NCBI GenBank assembly: GCA_010015675.1
Contig: ML977004.1
Span: forward strand, 208,655 to 272,654
Reading direction: 5' to 3'
Length of the DNA stretch: 64,000 bases
Source of the DNA: Byssothecium circinans
Taxonomy: Eukaryota > Ascomycota > Dothideomycetes > Pleosporales > Massarinaceae
Of this stretch, positions 48,012 through 58,693 are shown piece after piece; positions within the stretch are counted from its first letter, which is position 1, and each line of letters begins with the position of its first letter. Below the pieces are notes generated by a model. It had not been told where the DNA came from and ran no database searches. It saw nothing but the letters and a program-made list of their open reading frames with translations. The position numbers and the translations under genes were made by a program.

Positions 48012-48361
48012 CAGTAGAGGGCCCGTGATAAGGATACTCCGACTATTGGTGAAAAATATCGGTAAGGCGGTGTTATCCTAGCACAGGTTCGATTAGTAAC
48101 CAACCCAACCTCCGATGTTTAAAGGAAAAGTGAAAAAAACGAGGCTTTTTACCCCTATTTTCTTCGAATACGAGGGTGAACCCACCCTGATTGGTCAAAT
48201 ATATGGCACATGTATAACGATATGTATGAGGGATAACAGTATTTTATCGGTAGCGGGCAGTTATCCTTCCATCATACAAAAACCTATACTAATTGGATCA
48301 ATTATCGCTATACTGGGGATATCCTTGTCCAGGTGACATCCTTATCACGGGCCCTCTACTG
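48012..48361. mobile_element. 350-bp MITE with perfect terminal inverted repeats and TA target duplication
   Basis: The element begins CAGTAGAGGGCCCG and ends with the exact reverse complement. The inverted match is 24 bases inside the element, at 48012-48035 and 48338-48361, and is flanked by TA on both sides (48010-48011 and 48362-48363). It has no coding capacity for a transposase. TA duplication and ends starting CAGT fit the Tc1/mariner superfamily, perhaps the Fot1/pogo branch common in ascomycetes; the branch is inference. It must have been mobilised in trans. It lies in the upstream region of the ammonium transporter. Confidence 0.9.
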
Positions 48362-48363
48362 TA

Positions 48364-50847
48364 TGGCGCCGCTCACTCCGCTGCATCAGTGCTAGTGGAC
48401 GGCCGCTATGGGATGGTTGCGTCCACGGTGCACTGTACACGACCTTCGTGATGGAAGCGGGTCCTATCCGCGCGCAAAGCAAACATCTCGTTTCGCATCC
48501 GTTACGAGTTTTATCCATGATATTCTCTGAATTAAACACGGACAATGCAGAACAGAGCAGGGCTTCGTTGCGTGTCGAATGCGCCGGCGAACTAGACGAG
48601 AAAGTATTTCGTTTTCTTATCAGTACCCCAGCACACCAAGCCTTTGCCTTAAAAGCTTCCGTCAGATTAGGAAAGAGCTAAGCCGTATTGGGCCCCTTTC
48701 ATCAGGTCGAAGAAACAATGCTGCTTCTATAGAACACAGGTTCCATATAGACAGGGCCGCATCAAACGGTGTCTGCTGGGATCTCGCGGTCCTATGGAAC
48801 ATGGGGAAAACCTTACTGCTCAGAATCCGGAGAGGATGGTCATGATTGATGAACGTGTGACTATCAGACAATCAGTGCACGATGCGCTCCCACGCCTACT
48901 GTCTACCTCATACACATCCCGCTATCCTTCGACAAACTCCCAAGTTTTCCATACAAGTTGGGTTTCTGTCCTGCGTCTTCGCCCGCAGGTCTCTCCTGAC
49001 CCGACGATAGGAGAGCAATATCGGCTCGCATGCAGCCTGCAGCGATGGCCGTGCCCTATCTTGTCGTTGCTTTTTATGGCCATGGCCGTGATCCCAGGGC
49101 TATGGTACTCACTGCTGTGCCTCAGCATTGCATCCAACCGATTCCAGCGTGCGTCCGGCCAATCTCGCTTTCGTTGCGTGAGCTGACGGAATTCGTTCTC
49201 TGGCCGCCAACCACACTACTGTATCCAATGCTCGAGCATATAGGGGGACGCAGAGCTCCATTGGCAGTACAGACCATCTGAACAGATACGATTGTCCGAA
49301 CCTTCACGTCGTAAATGTCTCTGATGGTGGGTAGTACAGATGGTTTCTGGTCTTACTCTAGCTTACAGCTGGTATGGACCGTAGATTGCTGTGCAGAGGA
49401 CCGTCAGCTTCTACAACCGTTAGGCTCAATTTGCTCCGGCTCCTATGCGACGAAATGGAGGCACTTCCGCCAACCCGACTCCTCACCTCCTGATGAGCTG
49501 ACACCGATATATCCAGCAGATGTTCTCATATGGCCCAGTTGTTTTCCCAAGACAAGTACTGCAACGCTCAAGAGGTAAGACTCTGTACAACGCTGACAGC
49601 GGCGTGGCTTTGTGCAGCCGTTGGATGGTCGAAGCTGAGGGCAACGGTAACAGTAAGACGGCGGCCACACCACAGGCAATGGCTGTCTCGCACTGTCCGT
49701 CACTGTGATCACCGTTGGATCTGAGTCCGTAGCGGCCGTGTATGTACGTGCACCGTGCGGGTCTGGGGCCGCAGTGTAGTGTCGACGCCTCCCGTCACCT
49801 TCCTCTGCTGAGCAATTGTATACGGAATCAGCATGTGTTGGGAGTAACCTCATGTCCTGATACGGGTGTGAGTGCACGTGCTCGTATACGTCGTACAGTA
49901 CTAGGCGACGACAACATGTCTATTGTTAGCTTGAACTCCATTCGGAAGCTAGCTTAGCCTTTTGGGAAAGTACGAAGAGCAGAGAGGCCCTTCAACGGTT
50001 CTCACAAAGTGACGTCCTCAGACACCGGCCGCAACTCAGTCACTCATACTCCCCACAGGCACGCGATACAGCAACACTCTCAGATCTGCACAGAGTCATC
50101 CAGTACTCCATCCCTTCGTCATGGTACTCATACTGAATGCATACGGGCGGCCTGTATAGTCGTCATCGTTTCACACTTCCACACTCAGCCTGGTATTCTC
50201 TCATCCAATGTAAATCGGGAAGGACTTAAGACAATTCAATCTCTCCTTGCGCGATGCCTGGAAACACCAAGGATCAAGGCCGGATGTCTTGCATGTTTCC
50301 ATTTGGCGTGGCACTTCCTTGCTCTTTCTAGGTGGCAGTAGATAGTACTCCAAGCTGAGACCCTGTTTTGCCAGAACCAAGACAATACAGGCTGGCCTCT
50401 TGACCAGGCCGGTCGCAGCAGCAGCAGCACCAAAAAAGCAGCGGACACGTCTCGGGCTGGCAGGCATCTAGGCGCGTGGTGTTGACTCTAGTATCCGACG
50501 ATCTCTAGTTGTGTGGCGAGCGCATCGCCATCGTCGACCAGCTCCAGCGGGAACCGAGGGGCCGGCGGAAGGCATGGCCGAGAAAATAACTAGCAGACCA
50601 GCCATTTTAGTCTTGAAATCGTGCAGCTGTTGATAAAACCAAGCCTGAGCCTTTTGTTACTGTACAGTGAAGTTCAGTCATCTCCACCACCACCACCACG
50701 TCGTCTCTGTTGCACCGCCACAGCTCCTCCGCGCCGCGACGGTGACGGTGCTAGGACGAACAAGCACGCAGATCTTGCCCTCTTAGGGGCGATTGGCATC
50801 GTCGCATCAACCTCACCCTCGATCTCCTTCGCCTCTCCGATCCTTCG
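48364..50847. other. Gene-free region upstream of SSK2
   Basis: About 2.5 kb with many ORFs of 60-145 codons but none with recognisable domains or intron-linked continuation. Base composition is balanced, not AT-rich. Probably the long 5' region of SSK2, or a decayed element I cannot identify. Confidence 0.5.
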
Positions 50848-53800
50848 ATGAGCCCGTCTGCGCGAGGCGTGCGCTTCAGCAACGCTGTCCCCAACATGAA
50901 GCCTCTCGTCGTCAACGCGCCACAGCCTGTCCACGACTCCTCCTCAGGCTCCGAATCGCCCGAATCGGACGCAGACGCGCACCGCCAAGGCCTCGGCGAA
51001 TATCAGTTTGCGCCCGCCATGTCGACGCCCACGCCGCTCGAAGACATGGCCAGCCAGAGCAGCAGCTACAGCTGGAACGGCGGGCAGTCTTCGAGAGCGT
51101 CGCGCGATCCGCCGCCCATCCAGACGAACGGCATGACCAACGCCAACAACAGCAACGCCAACGCCCGCCTCACTCGCCCGTCGGCGGTGCGCACCCCCAG
51201 CAATGCATACGCACCCGCCCGACGCCCCCAGCAGTTCAGTCTCAACACCTCCAGCCGCCATCGCAACTCGTCGACCACCCGCTCCCGCCGCAACCCCAAC
51301 GCCGAGTACCGCGCCCAGGAGAAGGCCTACGTGCAGCGCATCCGCCAGGAAAACGAGCAGGACGAGCTCTTCAACGACGTGCGCACGCCGAGCCTGGGAT
51401 ACAGCACCGACACCGATTCCGACGATGGGTCGCCCTCTACCGCCGACTACGCCGACAACGATCCGTACGACCAGGAGACGCTGCTGTACTATGGCAACGA
51501 CGACATGCAGCCCTCCGTCGAGGAGCTTAAGATCCCCGAGAACCGCGAGCGGCTGGAATGGCATTCCATGCTGGCCAGCGTGTTGACGGGCGACGTGGTC
51601 AAGCAAGAGAAGAAAAGGCTGATTGGCAGTACGGAGCAGCAGGGCGACAGCACGCTCAAGGCCGAGATATGGATGGGCATTCGGGCCAAGGTGTGTGGGC
51701 GGTCGGTACAAGCGCAGCGCCGTCTCGTCGACGACAAGCGGGCAAGCATACGAACGGAGATCGAGAGCATCATCACCTTTGAGGTACAGGGCGCTACAGA
51801 AGCAGGCCAAACCGCCGCGGCACAGGTCAACGAGATTGTCAAGAAAATCGAGGGCATCGAAAGCCTCTTTCCCACCAGACAGGCTCTACAGGAGGCTCAC
51901 CCCAGAGCAGCCTCTCAGGCCTTCCAAGACGCATGTGATGCTGTCTTTGCTTGGAACAACACCACCGATCTGATCAACACGGAGATGTCCATCTTGAAGA
52001 AGTGGGTTGGCAACGATGAGCTGGACTTTTCGAAGCCGCGGGAGGGATCCTCTCAAGACCATCACCTCACTGACGACTCCTCTTTCATCGACCGCATACT
52101 GAAAGAGGACGGCCTCAAGTCGTTGCAGGGCGAGACGAGCCTCCTCGTTGCTCTGGAGAGGGTCATCCACAAAGCCAAAGCCACCCTCATTGCCAATGCC
52201 GAAAGCTTTGCCGACCGTCACCTCCCACCTTACATTGAGGAGCTTCTCACTCTGATCAACTTTCCCTCCCGCCTGCTTCAGGATATTATCCGCATGCGAC
52301 TGTCCTACGCCAAGAAAATCCGCGACCCTACACAACAAGGTGTCATGATGGCCGAGCAGATGATCTCGCAGTTTCAGATCCTCCTTACGCTTGCGGGCAA
52401 GATCAAAGACAGCTACATGGTCATCTCGCGGCCAGAGCCTGGATGGGATCTGCCGCCGTGCATTGAGGAGAACTTTGACGTGGTAGTGCTGGACGCTCTC
52501 AAGTTCTACTTCAAGATGCTGAACTGGAAATTGTCGGCAAACAAGAACACTTTCAAAGAAGCTGAAATCTTGGAGCAGGAGTGGGACTTCTCTAACAAAC
52601 TCGGCCGACAGCTCGAAGGTGGTGATGTTGAGACGGCAGAGCAATTCAGTTCTCTCACCTCAAAATCCCTGTCACGCCTTACAGCCCATTTCGAAAAGGA
52701 GCTGCAGCGCCGACCGGAGGAACTCACCGGGTCCGAGATGGAGAAGCGGTACAAGCAGATTTTGGACTCTGTGCGTGTTCGACAGCGAAAGTTGTTTCGT
52801 TTCTCAAGGATCCTCACACAACGTTTCGAGAACTGCACAGAGTACAGCATCAACCATATTGATCTCGACCAAGACCAGCTCAATGAGCTCTATGAATCCC
52901 TCGTCATGACTGGCCATTTCCTTGTCGAGGCTTCTGGGGGCGACAACTTGGGTCTCTACATCATCGCATCGCCGGCATTGCAAGACCGGCCCAAAGACAT
53001 CCAATCGCTGCTTACGACGTGTTACCATGCGGAAGAGAATCCGGAAGACCCTTCCAACCCGTACGCCCTCATTATTAGGCCGGAGGAGCCAATATACTGG
53101 ACGGGCAAGACACTCAGCGCCAACATTCGAACGCCACATTTGGATGTGAAGCCCGGAAGGCTTCGCCTAGTCGCTGATGGCTCACAGCAGCGCCTTGCAA
53201 ACGCTAATATATCCTTCTCGCATGCCATTGGTATGGATCTAAACACTTTGATCGACCAAAGAGCCAACCTTCGTCGTGTGAACGAGGAATTACAGAAGAT
53301 CAAGAAGACGGCGTGGAAGCTGTCCAATACCATCATGGACAGTGTTGAGATTGTGCGCAAACAGACTGTCGGTCTTGACTGCCAAGACCTCATTCAGACC
53401 TGTTTTGCATTTGCTACCGAATTCGGTCAACGTTCCCTGCTCTATATGGATCACAACCGGCGCGCCATGAACAATATCAAGTTGACCAGACTAGCTCTAG
53501 ACTGGGTCAGCTTCATCTGTGACGATTGCGTGGCATCAGATCGCAAAACGTTTCGTTGGGCGGTCGTTGCTCTAGAGTTCTCCATGATGATGACCCGAGG
53601 CCAGAACATCTTGTCCATTAGTGACGAAGAGTACTCCAAGCTCCGATTAAAAGTAGCCGGTTGCATGTCGGTTCTCATTTCGCATTTTGACATCATGGGC
53701 GCCAGGTCTACGATTGCCGCTCACGCAGAGAGGCAGAAACTTAATGCACAGGCCGGCAAGTGGTTCCTTGACCCGAAGAACATGAAGGGCGACGAAGAAT

Positions 53801-54963
53801 CAATCCAGCTGACTCAAGAGCAATGGATGCAAAGACTGGATGAGATTGATTTTATCAGGAAGGAGAAGGAGGCCGAACGCCAGACATTGGGACGGGTGCT
53901 GGAGGACTCGAACGAAGCCGACCGGGCCCTCACCTACCTATCATCGTCCGCCACAAACGTCACTATCCGATGGCAACAGGGACAGTTTGTCGGTGGCGGG
54001 ACTTTTGGTTCAGTGTATGCTGCCATGAACCTCGACTCCGGGCATTTGATGGCTGTGAAGGAGATTCGTTTGCAGGATCCCCAACTCATCCCCACCATCG
54101 TCGCCCAGATCAGAGATGAAATGGGTGTGCTGCAGGTCCTGGATCACCCGAATATCGTGTCTTACTACGGTATCGAGCCTCATCGAGACAAGGTTTACAT
54201 CTTCATGGAATACTGCTCGGGCGGCTCCCTAGCCGGACTGTTGGAGCATGGCAGGATAGAAGACGAGACGGTCATACAAGTGTATGGTCTGCAAATGTTG
54301 GAAGGATTAGCATATCTCCATGATGCTGGTGTCGTGCATCGTGACATCAAGCCTGAAAGTGAGTACTCCTGTATTTGATGAGACGTGTGAGAGCAGCAGC
54401 TAACGGAACCAGACATTTTGTTAGATCAACACGGTGTGATCAAATTCGTCGACTTTGGAGCAGCCAAGGTCATTGCTAGACAGGGCCGAACCCTGGCGGC
54501 TGAGCATAATGCTACTAAGCAAGGCCGACAGGGATCCATGACGGGTACTCCTATGTACATGTCCCCTGAGGTCATCCGAGGCGGGAATCTCGGACGTCAT
54601 GGAGCAGTCGATGTCTGGTCTCTCGGCTGTGTCATCCTTGAGATGGCTACTGGCCGACGGCCCTGGGCCAACATGGACAACGAGTGGGCTATCATGTACC
54701 ACATTGCTCAAGGCGACCCCCCTCAGCTGCCCTCCAAGGACCAACTAAGCGATTCAGGCATCGACTTCTTGAAGCGATGCTTTGAACGTGACCCCACTGC
54801 TCGCGCATCTGCGGTTGAGCTACTCCAGCACGACTGGATCATGACGTTGCGAGCACAATTGTCGCTTGAGCCTGGGACACCAAGCAGCGAGACGCCGACG
54901 TCGTCAAGCTCAGGTCCGCCGAGCGCTGCCAGTACGCGTCAAAACTCGGCCATCTATGGCTAA
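50848..54963 (+). CDS. SSK2: HOG-pathway MAP kinase kinase kinase (Ssk2/Ssk22 type)
   Basis: Two exons (50848-54358 and 54413-54963) give 1,353 residues. The first 200 residues are disordered. A long conserved helical regulatory region follows (about 240-1030), the part through which the response regulator Ssk1 activates the yeast enzyme. The kinase domain is C-terminal, about 1045-1315: GQFVGGGTFGSVYAA, MAVKEIRL, MEYCSGGSLAGLLEHG, HRDIKPEN rebuilt across the intron, DFGAAKV, GTPMYMSPEVI and DVWSLGCVILEM. It phosphorylates the Pbs2-type MAPKK in response to osmotic stress and some fungicides. Visible order and size match the family. Confidence 0.95.
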
Positions 54964-55564
54964 GAGCTCATACCCAAACTCTTTGCTGTGGTGTGCTGAC
55001 CCATTTCCTCTCTCTAGGCCACCGTCGCTGTTCTTACACCCATTCCATCCTGTCAAGATCCGGTCCGACGCCGACTCCTACCCGCCACGTATCATTTTCC
55101 GAGCCCTAAAATGGATATTTACATTTCCTTTTGTCATTGGTGATTTCTTTGCGTTTTTGCCGGGACATGAGCATGGGCATGGATTGGCATTTTTGCATTA
55201 GCGATGGAGTTTCTTTTTTTCTTTCATACCTCTCATCTTCGGGGGTTGGTTGGACTCGATCGGGATGGTCGATATTTGTAGTAAGATTCTGATATCCTGC
55301 CCCGTGTGGGCGGGGAACCAAGCAACAATTCGCGCCTCTAGGAGGTGCTTGTATATTCTTCGCTGCTTCTGAATCCCTTGAAACTTGTACTGGACTAGTG
55401 ACGTGATTGGATCCGTTGCTCTGAGTCAAGAGACATCAACTGATTATGAAGATGAAGAAGAGGATGATGTCTGTGCCCTCGGTGGTCCGCACGGCGGCTC
55501 GTTTCGCCGACGACGCCTCGCGCAAACATTTGTTCGAACATTTTCTTGAGTCACCCCGCCATCC
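54964..55564. other. Intergenic region
   Basis: SSK2 3' flank and upstream region of the histidyl-tRNA synthetase gene. No other feature seen. Confidence 0.7.
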
Positions 55565-57486
55565 ATGCCCCACCTTAAAGTGCCCTGCCAAAATCCCCTA
55601 CGTCGTGCCGGCACGCTCGTACCTTCACTTGCACCCATAAAGTGCTCGATCCGCCCTCCGACACGCTTCGAGCCCTTGCTGCCTTTCCTCTGGCCTGCAC
55701 ACCCTCAGCCTCCACCTCGATTCACGCGCAGATACTCCGAGTCCGCTGCACAACTCGCACGCGACGCGCACGACGCTGAGATGGGGAAAGAAGGGAAGGG
55801 CAACTTCCAGCTGAAGACGCCCAAGGGGACGAGGGATTGTATGTGTCTTAGATTGTGTGGGACGTGGGCAGATGTTGACTGAGTGTAGGGTCTGGCACAG
55901 ACGTCGTTCTGCGCGAACAGATATTCACGGCCATCACCAATGTGTTCAAGTGTGTACACTCTTGGAAGTCTTCCTCTTTGGAAGGATATATAAGCTGACC
56001 ATGTCCAGGCGCCACGGCGGAGTCACGATAGACACGTACGAAACTTCCCCCCACCCCACGAACCAGCGCTGACCTTCCTAGACCCGTCTTCGAGCTCAAA
56101 GAGACCCTCACAGGAAAATACGGCGAGGACAGCAAGCTCATCTACGACCTCGCCGACCAGGGTGGCGAAATCTCCTCACTGCGCTACGACCTCACCGTCC
56201 CCTTCGCACGCTTCTGCGCCCAGAATGCCGTTCAGAACATCAAGCGATATCACATCGCCAAGGTGTACCGGCGCGATCAACCAGCCATGACAAAGGGACG
56301 CATGCGCGAGTTCTACCAATGCGATTTCGACATCGCGGGCCAGTACGATTCAATGATCCCCGATGCGGAGATTCTGAGGATAATCAAGGAGGTGTTCGAT
56401 GAGCTGCCAGACTGGAAGGGCAAGTTTACAATCAAAATCAACCACAGAAAAATTCTGGATGGTATCTTCCAGATCTGTGGGGTGCCGAAGGACAAGATAC
56501 GGACGATTAGCAGTGCGGTGGACAAGCTAGACAAGGTGAGCGCGTCGCAACACTGAAGTCTGATGCAGAATATCTGTAGCTAATCGTCACAGTCCCCCTG
56601 GGAAGAAGTCCGACGAGAAATGGTCGAAGACAAAGGTCTCGACCCCGAAGTCGCCGACAAGATCTGGACCTACGCCCAACTAAAAGGCGGCCGCGAGATC
56701 GTCACAAAACTACAATCCCTCCCCGAAGTCCAAGCCAACGAATCCGCAACCAAAGGCCTCGAAGACATGGCCACCCTCTGCACATATCTCGAAATATTCG
56801 ACGTCCTTCCCGCCCTCTCAATAGACATGTCCCTCGCCCGCGGCCTCGACTACTACACGGGCGTCATCTACGAAGTTGTCACGGAAGGCTCCGCGCCCCC
56901 TGCAAACGCAAAAGACGTCGCCAAGAAAGAAAAGAAGCAGAAGAAGAACGCAGATCTCGACGAGGACCGCTCCGACGACCCCACAATCGGTGTAGGATCC
57001 GTCGCAGCGGGTGGACGCTATGACGAGTTGGTTGGCATGTTCAGCGGCAAACCCATCCCCTGCGTCGGCATCTCCTTCGGTGTCGACCGCATTTTTTCCA
57101 TTACTAGAGCCCGTCTCGGCGCCAACCCGGACCTCCGACCCTCCGAAGTCGACGTTTTCATCATGGCTTTTGGCGGCGGCAACGACTTCACCGGTCTCCT
57201 CCCCGAGCGCATGGCCATTGCCAAGACGCTGTGGGACGCCCGCATCAAGACGGAATATATGTGGAAAACCAAACCTAGACTGCAGAACCAGTTCAAGCAG
57301 GCAGAGAACTCCAAAGTGCCGTGGTGTGTAATTCTAGGCGAGGATGAGTTCAAAGCGGGAAAGGTTAAGATTAAGGAGATGGGGTTGCCCAAGGGGCATG
57401 CGGAGAAGGATGGGGTGGTGGTGGAGATTGAGAGGTTGGTGGAGGAGCTGAAGGGGAGGATTGAGGGGAGAGCACCGGTTCCATGA
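55565..57486 (+). CDS. HTS1: Histidyl-tRNA synthetase, probably dual cytosolic/mitochondrial
   Basis: Five exons (55565-55838, 55889-55949, 56009-56035, 56082-56535, 56593-57486) give 569 residues. Class II motifs are [11 protein letters not shown] (motif 2 region), [24 protein letters not shown], the histidine motif [22 protein letters not shown] and [10 protein letters not shown], followed by the anticodon-binding domain. The first 72 residues are rich in R, P and S with few acids and look like a mitochondrial presequence. A second in-frame ATG at 55781 ([19 protein letters not shown]) would give the cytosolic form. A lysine-rich insertion (around [17 protein letters not shown]) separates two catalytic blocks. 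Exon 3 is only 27 nt. Confidence 0.95.
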
Positions 57487-57834
57487 CCCGCCGCCTTTTT
57501 AAGCGGCTTGCGGCAGGTTCTGTGCTTCTGCGAGAAAACACGCACGAGGCGGGGTGGATATGACAGATGACCAGATGACATGGAAAAGGTAAAGTGGAGT
57601 GCGGCACTTTTATACCACGACGACGACGACGACGATGACGAGGACAGCTTTTTAGAGGGAGAACAATATGTACACCTACTTCGGGTCAACGCAAGGGTAG
57701 ATTTGCTTTCTTGTTTTCCTTGTTTCTTTTTCCTAGTGTGGGAGGGAGTGTGGGAGAGAGATTAGATATTAGATGTCAATATCAAATGCGAATCCGAATC
57801 CGAATCCGTTTCCGCGCATGAGAGGAGAATCTGG

Positions 57835-57935
57835 AGGGTAAGGAGGAGGGGAAGAAAAGAGAAAAGGAGAAAAGAGAAAAGAGAAAAGGAGAAAAGAGAA
57901 AAGGAGAAAAGAGAAAAGGAGAAAAGAGGAGGATT
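57835..57935. repeat. 100-base polypurine tract (GAAAA/GGAGAAAA units)
   Basis: Nearly uninterrupted A/G on the plus strand, built from irregular GAGAAAA and GGAGAAAA units. It lies about 0.35 kb past the HTS1 stop codon. Confidence 0.85.
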
Positions 57936-58551
57936 GAAGGTGGTATAGATGGGATGGGACAGGATGGGGCTTGTGGACTTTTGATTCTATTTTGCTCTGT
58001 GTACTTTATCTATCTTTAGTTTATCTCTCTCTCCTCTCTAATAATAACACAGCTAAACTATAAGAATATATAAGGGAGGTACGGAGAAAATAGTGCCCAT
58101 CTTGGCATATGTCACGTCATATCATGCCTGTCAACCTTAACTTAACCTTAACCTTAACCCACGAAGCAAGTACTACATACAGTCTCTATCTTTCCATCAC
58201 ATCACCCCTTCCAGCAAACAAAAGCCAGTCCCTGTCATTGTTCCAAAAAAAAAACTTAGTATTAGCACTCATTACATACAGCACCGCAACTATGCTGATG
58301 CTGAGTCATGGTATATTATTATTGCGCACTACCGCCCTTCTACTTAGGTAGGTATCTCTGCCCTAACTCCCAGCCCCAACACCGACCGCAGTTGTGGGAA
58401 TCTCCGGTTCACATTGAGCCCGATTCATTCACCTCTTTCCAGTCCCTTAGAGTCCCTTTCCTTTCCTTTCCCAACCAAATCCGAACCAGAACCAGAACCC
58501 GACCCCGACCCCGACCCCGAAACCCGAAGCCCCATCTAACCAATCCCCATA

Positions 58552-58575
58552 CCATCCATCCATCCATCCATCCAT
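58552..58575. repeat. CCAT tetranucleotide microsatellite
   Basis: About six CCAT units in the intergenic region downstream of the Vrl1-like gene. Confidence 0.85.
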
Positions 58576-58693
58576 TAATCCCATATGTAAACAAGAAACA
58601 AAAGAAGCGAGAACAAAAAGGTATCGATCGATCAATCAAAGCAAAACAAAACAAGGTATGTATGCCCCGCTCCACTACCCTCATATCACGACT

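Larger units (their letters stand above)
57487..58693. other. Convergent intergenic region with simple repeats
   Basis: 3' flanks of HTS1 and the Vrl1-like gene. It contains a purine tract, a CTTAAC-type run near 58.14 kb, CCCCGA near 58.5 kb and CCAT repeats. No supported gene. Confidence 0.7.

Noticed and set aside
58133..58160. CTTAAC run as a telomere-like sequence
   Set aside because: The unit differs from CCCTAA and lies among other simple repeats in a convergent intergenic region.
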